Below are positions 26,648 to 40,406 of a stretch of DNA of 64,000 nt, piece by piece. Under the pieces are notes generated by a model. That model was given only the letters and a program-made list of their open reading frames with translations. It searched no databases and was not told where the DNA came from. The stretch spans positions 19,613-83,612 of the forward strand of contig RCAB01000280.1 of NCBI GenBank assembly GCA_003640385.1. The letters run 5' to 3'. The position numbers and the translations under genes were made by a program. The first letter of the stretch is position 1. Each line of letters begins with the position of its first letter. Source of the stretch: Setaria digitata. Lineage: Eukaryota > Nematoda > Chromadorea > Rhabditida > Setariidae.

Positions 26648-29600
26648 CTAAATATTGTTGTATATTAAATTTAACACTGGCACTAATATGACACTTAAAA
26701 GAAACTGATAACTTGGCTTGAACGATGATGTCACTGTTGAATTGCCACTGTTTGCAGCTGCAGTATTTGTGTTGCAAGCATCGCTTTTGCAGGAACAAAT
26801 CTGAAATTTGTTAAAAAGAAGAATTTACTAAATTTAAACAGAAACATGAAGTTTACTGAGAAAGGAGCAATTGTTAGCAGACAGTAAATCAATTGATATG
26901 ATAACAAAACAAAACTGAAAATATTTATTTCATTTTTTTTAGTTGAGCATTTTGTAAATTAAATTACTATGTGCTTAAATTTTGCCTTACTTTTAATAAA
27001 TGAGCTTAACTACAAGCTTTTAAAACTAAACAAATCTTAAATTGTTGTTTAAAAGTTTAAGAAATTCTGAGGGAATTTAGCTAAAGATCTGTGATCATTT
27101 GAATATGTTTATTTATCCATGATAAATTAGTACAGAATGAATGAATGAATGAGTGATTAATACAATGATTATCTGGATAATAGTGATAGTAGGCTGATAA
27201 CAACAGATAATTATTTGAAATGAATGACAGTGATTATAAATGGATAATAGTATTGATAATAACAGTGCTCAAGATGTTCCTTTTTTTCTTTCAAATAGAA
27301 TATATGAAAAAGAAATAATTTTTATGTTATATATTTATGATCCTTTCGAAAACACTGAAATTAAATTTTAAAATTAAATCGTACTTAATTAAATCGCACC
27401 ACATGAAGAGTTCATACTGTTCAATTTTTTTCTTTTTTCTTCTTTTTGTTGAAATCCAAGGAACGAAATAATAATTAAGACTTATTTTATTTAACAAAAA
27501 TTTTAATTACACAAATAATTTCTATCTGCTAGAAGACTAGAAATTTATACGTTGAAATATTTTAAAATTAACATTGAGAACGAAGTAACTCATTCATTTC
27601 TTTCCAGTAAAACAAAACATCAAAATAAAATGACCATCGATAACAATTATTATTATTTAGTGATTTTCGTAAAAGTTTTCTTATTTTATTTTTCATCAAT
27701 TTTTTGCTTACTTATTGTTTATTCACCTATTTATTTGTTTGTTTATTTACTTTGTTTTTTTTTTTCATTCATTTATTAATTTGTTTCAAACGAAACAGCA
27801 GCAAATGTCACTGATAACAATGAATTTTGCCAAATCAAACACCGCAGTTAACTACTGATCATTAATTGGACTGTTTAGAGTTTGTTTTGATATCTCAGCA
27901 TTTCGTTCAGTCTTTTCTCTCATTTGAAATCTTTGTAATATTTAAAAGCCTCAACAGAAAGAACGATTCAACATTCCAATTGGTAAAATTAATGTACTTT
28001 TAAATTATTTGCCAATTAAGAGAAGTAAAATTATACAATGAACTAATTACTTTTGCCGAATTTTGCACCAAGTGAAATTTTCAGTGTTAACTATCATTTT
28101 GATAATTAGCCATCATCATATAAGAAAGTTCCATGCATTAATTTACAAATTTTCTATTGAAATGGATACATTGTGCTTTGATTTGTGCAGAAAGTTTTTT
28201 GTGGAAAAAATTTTATTTTTTCATTAATTTTTATAGAATGTGAAAGAATAAGAGTTATGTGAACTCAAAATTATAAAATTTTGAAAATCGAAATTAGAAA
28301 GCTAAAACTTTTTTCGAATTTTAAATTTGATTATGCTAAGCTCGAATTTAGATCTATTTGAACACAACAAGGCTTTCTGTTCATCAGTTATAATCTTATC
28401 CTACTAATTGGCCTAGATCGAACATGTTGAATTTTTTGTGTTTTCTGCTGAATTTCAGAAGTTTGAACTTCTTTAAATTAATTTTTTTCTTTGATCAATG
28501 AATTTTAGTCAGTATTCATTTTTTAATATTGATTTTTAGAATTTCCAAAACCTAATTTTTACTCGATGAATTGTTATTCATCAACCATAAAAGCATGATG
28601 TAATTAGTTACCAGTTAATCTATAGTGATAAAAGAACGATTTTGACTGATTAGAGATACTAACCTGGACATGTTCGTCAGTTTGAATTGATGGCCAAATT
28701 TGGGACAGAGGAAGTTTGAGGCATATTGTTTCAGAATGAAGAAAGTCTACTTCCGGTGGATGATTTTGAATTGAAGTAAAAATATTTTCGGCGCAACCAC
28801 GAATGTATGTGTAAGGTGTATTTATTGACTGCACACCTGAAAATAAATTTTGAAATTTGTTATAATGCTTTAAAAAAATTGGAAATTTTTCAGATTTGAA
28901 CTAGCCCATAAAAATTGAAATTGCAATGTTTTCTGTTTCATATGCAATTTTTTGCTTTATTTTTCCTTTCTTCAATCCAATAAGAATTTATATTTAGTTT
29001 AATTTTTAGGTACATTCGAATATTTTTCAAAGTTGATTTTTTTTTTCTTTGTTTCAAATTATTATATTATATTAAATGCCGAGTTAAAAGGATTTAGAAT
29101 TTTTAGTTGTTTATTGTTTACGAAAAATTTCCTCAAAAGATTTTCTTAATTTTTTAATTATGTCAGTAGTGCTGTATATAAACAAAAAAAAAAGTCTATT
29201 TTTCGAAAAAATTAATTTTCCTAAGACTTTTCTTTCAAAATATTGCATCAGAGCTTAGCAAGACAGAGAAAAAAGAATAACATAAATAATTTCAATACTA
29301 CAAAAATACTCGTAGAGTGCATGTATACGGTAGAGTGTTTGATACTGTAATGTTGCTTATACTGTACAGTGCACATATTGTTTCCTTATATTTTTATATA
29401 TTTTTGCTACTATTATTTTGCATCTTTCTTCGCCACGTTAGATCTTTTTATCGTATCTTTCTAGCAATACTGTTAGACACTATACCTACCGCCAAAATAC
29501 TGTGGTTCCATAATTGAAATACACGTTGAAGAACATTTGGTTAATGGAGCAAATGCGTATAATTCGTCTAAATTATCGCAAAATTCACCGAAACGTGGAA

Positions 29601-30004
29601 TATTTGCAGAGTGACGGAAAGTAGTAAAACGTTCAAACAACGGCTTGTAATCAATTGATGCGCACGTAAAGCATCTCCAAAAAAAAAAAAAAAGTATTAC
29701 AAAAATTTATTAAAATTTAACGAAATAAATTAGAAAAAGATTTTTTTTTTTCAATGTAAAAAACGGAATTTTTTTCGAAAAAAATTGATTTGAAAATTTT
29801 GATATTTTTTTTTTAAACATTTGAATATTTTATGTTGAGATGAAAATAAAACGAAGAAGATTTTTGCTTGGGAAAATTTTTTCCACTAAAATAAAAGCAA
29901 AAAATTTTTTTTTCACTTGCAAATTAAAATACTTACTTAATTGTATAACTTATCGTTTGCATTGGGAATAATAATAACAAAATGAGATATTGATGCAGTC
30001 GCAT
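26648..30004 (-). CDS. Ly-6/uPAR-type GPI-anchored protein, ODR-2/HOT family, 192 aa
   Basis: Four exons on the minus strand: 29937-30004 (ATG at 30004), 29490-29674, 28664-28836, 26648-26800 (TAG). Donors are GTAAGT, GTAGGT and GTTAGT; joins keep the frame (AA|A Lys, G|GT Gly, phase 0). The product starts with a signal peptide (residues 1-20, a run of Leu after MRLHQY), then a Cys-rich extracellular domain opening with CFTC (24-27), further paired Cys (for example KCSSTC and RGC), the closing ICSCKSDACN (143-152) typical of the Ly-6/three-finger fold, a Ser/Thr-rich linker with an NST glycosylation site, and a hydrophobic C-terminus suited to GPI attachment. In C. elegans, odr-2 and its homologues (hot genes) encode such proteins in neurons; odr-2 is needed for AWC olfaction. 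Which family member this is cannot be told by eye. The exon 2 acceptor (GGAG) is weak, but the Cys pattern supports it. Confidence 0.83.
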
Positions 30005-33000
30005 GATAAGTAATCAGTGAAATAAATCATTTCATGTATTTGACCAAATTATCAATTACCAGAGCTTATCAAACTCTAGTATAATAGCATCAGAAATTGA
30101 TTAATATTTGCATAATTAGCATTAAGTTCATGATAACATGTAGCCTGAAAATTGCTTCTTTTCCTTGATATTTTCCAATGATTTAATTCAACAAAAAAGT
30201 GAAAAGTAATTGGAAATAAAAAATTTCTATTTAATGTGATATTTAAAAATAATTGCACACATACTGGTTAAATATATCGTTTTTTTAACAGCAAAATTAT
30301 CAATATTGTTAGAGTTGAATGAAAAATTAAAATTCTTTGGATAATAATAATATGGATGGTATATTTTAAGATAACTTTAATTAACTGGTTTATTTTTTTT
30401 TTCTCCAAATCTTTTAAACGAATCAAAAAGATTTTGATGGTGCTAGAATTTTATTCTCACATGAATTTTATTGTACTAGCTTAAAGAAAGCTAACATGAT
30501 AAGATGAATATTAATGAATAAATTTTGGAATCAATTTTTTTTGTAATTCTCAAATCATTTATGTAAAGGTATCGATCAAGTGCTCAAAATAGAAGCAATT
30601 AATTAAAAATGAGAGATGCATATCATATTATTGTTCATATAGACTACACTAATCAATCGAAATAAAAAAGAAAAAAGAAATGACCTAATTGATCACAATG
30701 ACATATCTTCTTAAAGCCTGACAACTAATGGTTTCAATTATCACAATTGTTCTAGTTAATTAATTTTTCCTTTAATTGGATTCCTACTGCTGTCTTAGGT
30801 TTATTTGATTTAATTTGCCAATATCTAATTGATACTTTCGTAGTTTCCTTCAAATAATCTGTAACATATTTCATTTTTTTTTATTTTAATACTTATATTC
30901 CATGTTATACATTATGATCAGATTTTTGACCTTATCGAGAGATCAGCGTTTGTTGCTTGCCTATCCTCTGAATCAATTAATTAATTAATTTAGAATGAAA
31001 AATAATTTACAGGACTAGGGTAATAGTTGTGGAACAATTTGCAGAATACATTATGCAGCAAATACTGTTTCTATTATTATCATGAATATAAATAAGAAAT
31101 GATAAAGACAACAATTTTCCATCTCATTTCTGTTTAGTCTTCAATATTAATAATGATTGCGATTATGGTGAAAACAAATAAATAGATAATAAAAAATAAT
31201 TAGTAATTAACATTCAATATTAGAGAGAGTAGCGTCTATTGTTTTTTGTTATTCTAATTATTACATTATTTATGACTAGATCGATTAAGCAGTACGATGA
31301 AGTTGTTCAAAATTAGAACGAGTGAGACTTTCATGGAGATTGCAACTGAAATAATCATTTACTGATAATAAAATAACGGTGAATTTAGAGACGAGATGCT
31401 TGTTTAAAGAAAGTAAAACCACTTAAATGAAAGAATGTTTACGTAGTAGTTGGCAAATCGTAGTATCCCCAAGTGATATGTCTGTAATCAGCTTTAATGA
31501 TATTCCAATAAATTTTACTAGTGATAATGATAATGATAATAGAAATTCTCCTGTGTTTGTGGTAAGAATCAAAAGTTATAAGCATCACAAATAAATGAAT
31601 AAATAAATAAATCGTAATGCATACTAATAGTTTAGAATATGAAAATTTGATAATATACGCATTTAAATTTTCCCATCGTGTGAATTAATTTTGAATATTA
31701 CAAATTATTGTTTTCAGTAATTTTTACTGTTAAAAATTCGCATTTTAATTAATTTTCAGTATCACAAGTTACGCTACTTATAAAACATATACTCGATATC
31801 GTACATTACATATCATTAAATTGTTGAAAATGTTATCTGTACGATTTGCCTTATCCAAAAATAACCAGAATATTTTTTTGAATAAATTAACCAGAAAAAG
31901 AAAATAAAAAAAAAAAATGTACCAGGAAAATGCGCTTATTATACAAAGTACGATAATCTGAGAAACTAGTCAGTCATTTGATGATAAAATTTTAACAAAA
32001 TAATCCTACCAACTATTAAGTTTGAAGCATTTGAAAGCTAAAATCAATGAAATATTTAAGCTTGTGTAAACTATGCAATTCGTAGATAATTTAAATGACA
32101 TTCACATTCTTATCCGAAGTTTTCCAATAAATGAATGTAAATTTAAATAATGACGAGAATATAATTCTATGAATTTTAGGTTAATAAAATTTTAATCTAA
32201 TTGAGGAGTACAAACAAACTGACAATTGGTGGCATGAAATACTATCATAATGTTGTATTATTGAGATTAGAATTTTATATTGAAAAAGAAAGTGGACGAG
32301 GAAGAATGTCTCTTTATGATAGGACAATAGATTTTTTAAAGATTGAAGCAAACTCAAAAGACACTGTAAGTTGAGAAATGTTCGACTGGAATGAACAAAT
32401 TAGCTTGTTTAGTAGAATGATAACTCTCGACAAACATTCAATTACTTTGAGTTCAAGATAAACGAAACTGATAATGGAATAACAGTTTATTTTCTTCCAT
32501 CTTATGTAGTTGTATCTTCAGAAAATTGCCAAATATCATCATTATTATAATGAATTTTTAAGGATTTCTCGAAATACTTCTTTTGTAATTAATTCCAGCT
32601 AATTAATAATCGATCGGAAGAAAAATTGCAATATAGAAACAAGTGTATTTAGCAGCAAAAATAAAATAATCGCAAAAAAATTATTTTTAGGTACAGTAAG
32701 GTACAGAACTGGCAGCAAAACAGGTAAGTATGAAAGGTGACAACAAAATGAACTGTAATTAGGTTAAATAATTGCGGTAAAGGGCCATAACGAAAAAATA
32801 AAGTCTTTGCAACTTTTTGTCACTTGTGCAATTCTACCGTTGCTAAAACTTCATTTTACTACTAGCAGTATTGCACTTTAATATTGCAAAAAAAAATAAT
32901 GATAGTAAGACAAATTGCATTACGGTACAGTACCGTAAGTGACAGTAAATTGAGTCACGATTACGGGAGTGTATGTACAAAAGCATTAATTAAGCTGCAA

Positions 33001-36000
33001 AGATTTCTTTTTTTTTTTTTTTCGGGAAAATTTTTACAAGCGAAACAGAGGGAAAAGAAACAAATATTCGTTGTTGTCAAATGCAATACAAACGTACTTT
33101 GGTGACAAACAACGAAGAAAGATAGCATTTTCTCATTTCTATTTGTCTTATAAAACAAAACAAATTATGGTATGATGTGGCAGATATACTAATAAAATAT
33201 TATAAAAGGTAGAGTCATTGAAAACGAAAAATCCATTAATTAAATAGTCACTTTTTATAGAAATTTAGGGAAAGGAAAAAGAGAATGATGAAAAAGGAAT
33301 TGTTCATATAAGAAGATCATCATTCATATTGTCTGTCAGCTATTATTTCATATAATTTGCCCTACTTTTAATGTTGGTTTAAAAAATAATTTAAAAAAAA
33401 AATTGGAAAATTATATTGCAAAGAAATCATTCTTAATTTATAATTGCATAAGCCAATTTTATGAAATGAGTAATAAATAATATGACAAAATATTGCATTT
33501 TTTTTTCTCGTTTCCTTTGTCAAAGTATGTCGCTAAAAAGCTTCATCACAATGAATAGTTATTTCCTCATAACCTTTTTTTTTCAAAATTTTTTATTTTT
33601 TATTTTTTATTTCGTAGAAAAAAAAAACTGTTCAAAAATTAATTAACGAAAGATAAATTATCTCAGAAAGGAGAGAAAAAAAAAAAAAAAAAGAAAGCAC
33701 ACACACACACACGAAAGATGCTTTGACATATGAAATAATTTATTTGATAAAAAGAAAAATTGCAATAAAATGAAACAATTTTAGTTAAATATTATTTATG
33801 TGATATGTATGAGGCCTCTTTCATCCTTCCTTCTTTCTTTTTTTTTTTTTATTCAGTAATAGACAATTTATATATTTCGGAATTTTATACACATACATGC
33901 TTATGATGCTACTACAGTTGGCGAAAATTTAAAGTAGAAAATAAACAAATTGAAATATAAAAGTGAAAAGAAGAAACAAAAGAGAGAGAAAGGGAATGTG
34001 AGAAGTAAAAGCACTGAAATTTAATAATATTATGGTGTGGTTTAATTACTGGTAGCTCCTTTCTTTTTGTTCTTTTTCTTCATTCCAACCTCTTTCTCTT
34101 CACTTTTGTCTTGTTCATTTTAAATTTAGGAAGAAAATTGAGAATGAAATGGAAAGACAAGAAGAAAAAGTGGACATCCAGACTATCACAAATAATGTTT
34201 GCTTAACAAAAAAAGAAAAGACTAAACTGATAGTAGCAGGCGGTATTGGTAGATGAGATGACAGATGGCAGGACATCTTCCATTCTAGTTAAATTTAGTG
34301 TTAAACGGATTTCGTCTATGCTAGCTGATATGCTATGGTTGACTTCCCCGTTGGGAACTATATTGGAAAAAATCTAAGCACTGAGACAATCATTTTGAAA
34401 AATTTGGGAAGAAAAAAAAAAAAAGAAAGAGACAAAAAAAAATAGGGGAAAAATGAACAGAATATATGAAAAGAGAAATGAAGAAAGAGTACTTGAAAAA
34501 AAAAAAACAAACAAAAAATGCATTAGTATAGAATTGAACTATTGTAATTATGAAAGCATAATGAAGAGGCAATGTCAGTTTAAAGATTAGAAATGATAAA
34601 TTTATAAATATGTTTGGAATAGCAATAGTATTATTATCATCAGTAAAATCATTTCAATATTAATTACAATTATTGTGATATTTATGATTATTTTTGTCAT
34701 TATCATTATCATTATCATTACATGAAGAATAATTAATAACTATACCCATCAACATTACAATAAACTGTTAGCATCATTCATAATCACCATCAATATATCA
34801 TTCGCCAATTGTTACAATAATCATTATTATCATCTTGTTGCATTAATAATTGCTATTATCATCAATGATCATTATTATTTCATCCATAATCATCATTCCC
34901 ATTCACATCAGTGTCAAGAGCAATCATTATTCCAAAAGAAACAAATAATATAAACGATAATAATTGCTGGATAAAAAAAAAAAATGGAAACAAAAATTTG
35001 GACGAAGAGAATGGAATTTAATAAAAACTGAAAAGAGAACTTCGCTGTGCACTCATTTCTCGAATGATTAGCTATCATCAATAAGATTCAAAAAAAAAAA
35101 AAAAAGGAAAAAATAAATAAAAAGAAGAAATGCTGCGCTAATCAATTTCAATTAAAAATTTTGTTTTATTTCTATATTGATGTTTGCTGATTGGTGGAGT
35201 TAAAGAAAAAGGGAAAAAAGCTTTTTCAAAATTTCTATTATAAATTTTTTCGTAAAGTAAAAATTAAATTTTAATAAAAAAAAAAAGGGAATTGGTTATA
35301 ATTTAAGAAGTGCGACATTTGAGCGGATAAAAGTTTTCATTTTAAGAAATAATAAATAAATCGAATAAATCAAGAAGAAAAATGGAATTCTCAGTTAATA
35401 ACAATTTCATCGAGAATCACTGATAAGAAATTAAGCCTCATAAAAAGAAATGGATGGTTGAAAAGGCGAATGAATGAATGAATTGAATGAGCTAATGTGG
35501 AAACTAATATTTCTAAACGATTTCTCAGATGCTATAAAAAATGATTATGATGCGGTAATTAATATACATTACACAATCATCTTAATAATACAAAATTTAA
35601 TAATTGATAATGATAATAATAATAAATTAAGTATTAAAAATGAAAAGATAGGATAAGCGAACTGTGGACAAAGAAAAAAAGTGATATAATAAAAAAATAT
35701 TAGGAAAAAGGATATATCTGATCGATCGAAAAATACTCAATACAAATTGTACTTTTTTCAGTTATTTATGGAACAATCCTTAAAAATAAGGCAATGAATT
35801 CACTTTTTATATGAATTAACAAAAACTGAGCTTTTATTTTAAGCAAAAATTGAAAAATTGAAAGAACTGACTGAAAAACATATGAAGGAATAAAGCAAAT
35901 TTAATTGGCATTTTAAATGAAAGAAAAAACAAAACAAAACAACAGAAAAAGAAGTGAAAGGAAAATGTTGAACTTTACAAAATGTTATGACCGAGGTTGA

Positions 36001-36963
36001 AATGTAAAATGATTAGTTTGAAATCTTATCAATATTAAATCATAATTAATTACTTGTGACAGGTGTGCTGAATGCAGTATAGCTGTTAAGGAAATCTAAT
36101 TTTAGCCAGAAATGTCATGGAAATAAGGAAATTATTGAAAATGGGCACATTTCAATGAGCTATAAGTAATGTTCCAGGAGGCAATTAAATGCATCTATTT
36201 AGCAGTGTAAGTTAGCTTTTTGTCGAGAGTTCTTAAAATTTGTCAATTTTTGTAAACAATTTAATTACTTAATTCTTGAATAAGAGGATGAATAATGGAC
36301 AAATCTGCAAAATTTCAATAAACGGGTCATTAAGATGAAAACTAAAATATTCTGGACATCATCTAGTAGCATATTATTATTATGTGTTATCGTAATTACA
36401 ATATATACTTGTTATTCGTAATTTTTATCCATCATTTATCATTATTAAGTTGTATACTGTTGTGTATTATTGTTTTCATTATTAATTGAATTTTATTATT
36501 ATTTTTTTACCATCTTATCTTTATTCATTAATGTAGCTGTTGTATTAATTATGATTATTAATTATTGCCTTGCTAATTGTTTATTGTTTTTGCTAAATAT
36601 TGTTGTTAAGATACAGTTCTGTGCTCTAATTGACCAAAATAAAAACACACATTGTTTTTAATTCTTAAAGGCTTTTTTTTTTTGTTTAATTGCTGATCAA
36701 GCAGAAATGTTTCAAATAATTAATTACAAAATGCAATGTGAATGACAATAAAATTATTGTAAAAATAATGTATTGCAAATGTGTCACCAACAGTTTTACT
36801 TTCATCTTCTGTAACTTATCAAAAACAAATGAGAAATGAATACAAAAAAATATATTTTCTGTATTCAATTAATTAGCCCTAAGTATAATTAATTTGCATA
36901 ATTATTCAATGAAATCAAAGAAATTTAAATTTTATGTAATATTTGATTTCGTCAGTCACTGTG
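30005..36963. other. 7 kb AT-rich region without an assembled gene
   Basis: No complete gene found. The + strand has a few exon-like frames with reasonable splice signals (31427-31561, 32234-32365, 32691-32723, 34130-34256) that I could not join into one frame; they are treated as a finding. Short ATT/ATC triplet tracts lie near 34630-34900, an ACAC run near 33700, and a 17-base perfect palindrome near 32923-32939. Confidence 0.45.
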
Positions 36964-37035
36964 TCCTCGGTAGTATAGTGGTGAGTATCCGCGCCTGTCA
37001 CGTGCGAGACCCGGGTTCGATTCCCGGCCGGGGAG
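36964..37035 (+). tRNA. tRNA-Asp (anticodon GTC)
   Basis: A 72-base tRNA with acceptor stem TCCTCGG / CCGGGGA (with G-T pairs) and discriminator G, a D-arm with AGTGGTGAGTA, anticodon loop CTGTCAC with anticodon GTC, and a T-arm GGTTCGATTCC containing the B box. The A box lies in TAGTATAGTGG. A TTTTT polymerase III terminator follows at about 37041. It is essentially the invariant animal tRNA-Asp sequence. No intron. Confidence 0.97.
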
Positions 37036-37713
37036 GAGACTCTTTTTCCTTCCTTAATTTTGATTAACAATTTGAGTGAAACTCATCTCTACTACAATAA
37101 ATTTGACTGATACAGTATCATTACAGTATGCCGCTTTTTATCAGTGTTGCAGTTTGTTTTATTCTGCTCTAAAAATAATTATCCAATCAAAATATGCTAA
37201 CTGATATTTTCAGTTTTATCCCGTCCCCTATTTTCTTTTTTTTTTAATTCAAATCCATCTTTACAATAGAAATGTTAGAAATGTATCAAAGTGATAAGGT
37301 AATATCATAGAAATGAGAAGGATCATTGAGGAAAATGATAGAGGACGAGATAGAACTGTACTCTGTTAAAAAAAAAAAAAAAAAAAATTAAACAGTCAAA
37401 GGTTTAATTAATGATTTGAAACATCATCAGTTATTTGTGATGATATTGTCGACTGGAATGATCTGACTACTAAATTTTTTGACATTTCAGGAATCTGATC
37501 CATGCTTAATGGCATCATTAATCATATTATTTGTAATAATTCATGAAACTAAACTCAATAAATGTTTATATTTAAAAAAAAAACGCGAAAGTATTTTAAA
37601 AGTGTCTCCAAGTAAAGTGCCGAGTATGAGAACGGTGGCTCACTTCACCGGTTGAAATAACAAAAAACTGCAAACATTTCAGATATTTTGAATAAGAGGA
37701 AGAAAAAGTGTCT
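37036..37713. other. Spacer between the two inverted tRNA-Asp genes
   Basis: 678 bp, AT-rich with an A run near 37369-37387 and no gene. The edges next to each tRNA 3' end are similar to each other (GAGAC then T run), which points to a shared duplication. Confidence 0.6.
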
Positions 37714-37785
37714 CTCCCCGGCCGGGAATCGAACCCGGGTCTCGCACGTGACAGGCGCGGATACTCACCACTATACTACCGAGGA
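37714..37785 (-). tRNA. tRNA-Asp (anticodon GTC), inverted copy
   Basis: The exact reverse complement of the copy at 36964-37035 over 72 bases, with the same anticodon GTC, A and B boxes and a T run after its 3' end (AAAAA on the + strand near 37704). The two genes converge, with 3' ends facing each other across 678 bp. Confidence 0.97.
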
Positions 37786-38058
37786 CCACACCATTGTATC
37801 TTTAAAATTGAGTGATACAGTTGGGATAAAATTTAAAGGTTTTTTTTTTATAAAATTATTTGGCCGTGTTTTTCTCTTTATTGTTTTTAACATATTCTTA
37901 TCATGAATTTTTCACTTTAACATTCTTATCACAACTTTTAACATTTAAATAATTTTTTCCAAGTGAAAAAGTTGGAAAACAAATCACAGAAAAAATTGTG
38001 CTTAAATTCTATCAAAATATATTTAGCTCTGCTGTAAAATTTATGTGAAATATACGAG

Positions 38059-38190
38059 GAGGTGAACAGTAGAGAGGTGAAAGTTGAGAGGTGAACAGTA
38101 GAGAGGTGAAAGTTGAGAGGTGAACAGTAGAGAGGTGAAAGTTGAGAGGTGAACAGTAGAGAGGTGAAAGTTGAGAGGTGAAAATTGAGG
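38059..38190. repeat. 29-bp minisatellite, four full copies plus a partial
   Basis: Unit built as GAGGTGAACAGTAGA followed by GAGGTGAAAGTTGA. Copies at 38059-38087, 38088-38116, 38117-38145 and 38146-38174 are identical, and a partial variant follows. Each unit is itself two related 14-15-bp halves, so the array is a higher-order repeat. The open frames on the minus strand are a consequence of 29-bp periodicity. Confidence 0.95.
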
Positions 38191-38517
38191 AGATATGAGC
38201 TGAGGCGGTGAAAGCTGAATCTGAAAAAGATGGATATTTTGAATATTTTTGCTTAGCATTATCCAATTTCTTTCAATCATCTAGTTGTGTAAATTTTTGC
38301 TATTTGTAATTTTATTTTTAAAACAGCCACTGACAGTCTTAAAATGCTTCACATTTTATGCACATTTTACAAATTTAAAATTTAAATTTCACCATTGAAG
38401 CGAGAAAATCTCGAAAATACTATACATTCCACTGCTCTGCAACGAAACATATCGATCATTCGTAAATCGTTTATGATGATATTTCATTCATCCATCTGCC
38501 TTCTTCCCTAATCTTTT

Positions 38518-38604
38518 CCTTACCTTTACCCTACCCTATTCCTACCCATGTATTCTATCACTTACCCTACCCTATCCCTACCCATGTATTCTACCGCTTA
38601 CCCT
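38518..38604. repeat. Imperfect ~50-bp tandem duplication rich in TTACCCTACCC
   Basis: Two successive copies share CTACCCATGTATTCTA and CTTACCCT blocks. It is not a telomere repeat (nematode telomeres are TTAGGC). Confidence 0.6.
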
Positions 38605-39763
38605 CCTAACATTTCATGTTGACATAAATACAAACAATTCCTATCTAATAACAAGTCTCTACCCATAACATTCTCCAATCAATTATATTCCAACTATCTC
38701 CTAGAAGATCATTTATGCAATCCTCCTCCAAAATAGTTATTATGCTATTTACAAATATATATATTTGTACCTGTTTGTGCATGTGTGTGTGTGTCCCACA
38801 TCCAGGTCATAGGTTAATTTGCTAACATTTAAACTATGCGATTCACTTCATCATAGCATTATTTCTTATATCATCAGTACTATTGCTGCTATTAATTTTT
38901 AACATTAATATTATTATTAATTACTTATTTATTACCCAGTAATTATCATTTATTATATTATTTATTGTTTTATTTATTATATTATCACTTTACTGCTTGT
39001 TGCATTATTTCATTATTATTAATATTAATTACCACTATTATCAAATATTGTTATTGCTAATTGCTATTAGCATCAATTTTTTCGTTTTTTTTTTCGATTT
39101 GTTACTACTTTACTAATTTGATTAGTATTACGATTACGAATTGTAAATATCGTTAATATTGCTGTTATAAATTAACCCTTACATATTCTATTCATTATTA
39201 TTTGTTATCAATATTATTATTTCATCGTCATTGATTCATCACGTTGATATTATCAGCATTAATTGTACAAATATTTTATTACGCAAATAATGGATTAACT
39301 GGATGATTCGAATTTTATCATATTTAGGATGAAATTTCTGAACTTGTCTAGAAATTATTTCAAATTCAATATTAGATATTTATCACAGAAAAAAAAAAAA
39401 AAAAAAAGATAACAGATTGATTAATATCATGATATGAATCGAATGTTTACAAATGTTGGATAATGTTTATAAAATCCGGAATTTGATTTTCAAATTTGAC
39501 ATTTTTCAATTTGTTCATTATTCACATTAATATTAGTCGCAACGGATTCCTCCGGACAGTTAGTTATCAGCCGGAAAAGAATGATTTGTTTCATAAATCA
39601 ATCAAGTGTTATTTTGGGCTATTATAGATATTAAATGGTTGATTAAACGTTAACAAATTTCATATACATATATATATATTTTTAATTCTTTTTAAGAAAA
39701 AAAGTTCATTTTTAATTTTGCTTACGTCAGGATTCCTTCTTCATCTATTTTTTTTTCCTAAAG

Positions 39764-40370
39764 ATGCTCGAACCTCTATACATGCAGCGCTATGATCATC
39801 GCTTTAATGGTGAGCTAATAATTAGCTCCCAAAAATAATTATTGATAAAATTTTTTCACTTTAATTCTCATACTATTATTATTATTGTATAAATTAATTT
39901 AAATGTAAATATTTAATTTAAAAAAGACAAAATGAAAATTTCGAATTTTACAAAGTAAATTTTCTCATTTCCTTTTTACTGACTTTTTCATTTTTCTCAT
40001 CACTTTTCAACTTCTTTTTTCCTTTTAATTTGAGAATTTTTCTAACAGATCCATTACCATTTGGAAGCGACATGACATATAGTACCACTGCCGTTAATTC
40101 CGTTTGGACATCAGACGATACGAAACATGCCATTCTGTTTTCATTGGTACCAGGTGCTTTATCGGCATGTGCTGCAACATCATTTCGAAAGGAGAGAAAT
40201 TTAGTCGAATGGTGGCTTGTATGTTTTGTTTTATATTAATTAAATTAGTTAATTATTCTAATTATTGTAGGAGAAAGGAAAAACGTGCAAAAAAAAAATT
40301 TTTATTTTTGATTATAATCAGTGCTAAAATTCATACCAATTATTTTAATGTAAAGTTGGTTTTTTTCTTT

Positions 40371-40406
<36 letters not shown>

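Larger units (their letters stand above)
37786..39763. other. Intergenic region before the TspO array
   Basis: No gene. It contains the 29-bp minisatellite at 38059-38190, an imperfect ~50-bp duplication with TTACCCTACCC near 38518-38604, and ATT-rich triplet sequence near 38880-39250. Confidence 0.55.

Noticed and set aside
34039..34049. GGTTTAATTAC, identical to the first 11 bases of the SL1 leader
   Set aside because: The match ends there (the next bases differ from SL1) and no SL RNA structure or Sm site follows.
37688..37906. 72-codon + strand frame
   Set aside because: It runs through the antisense of the inverted tRNA-Asp gene; the tRNA explains the sequence.
38012..38280. Two minus-strand repetitive frames (HLSTVHLSTF-type)
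   Set aside because: They are translations of the 29-bp minisatellite; because 29 is not a multiple of 3 the frames cycle, and no gene signals surround them.
38518..38604. TTACCCTACCC-rich stretch as a possible interstitial telomere
   Set aside because: The nematode telomere repeat is TTAGGC; the words here do not match it on either strand.
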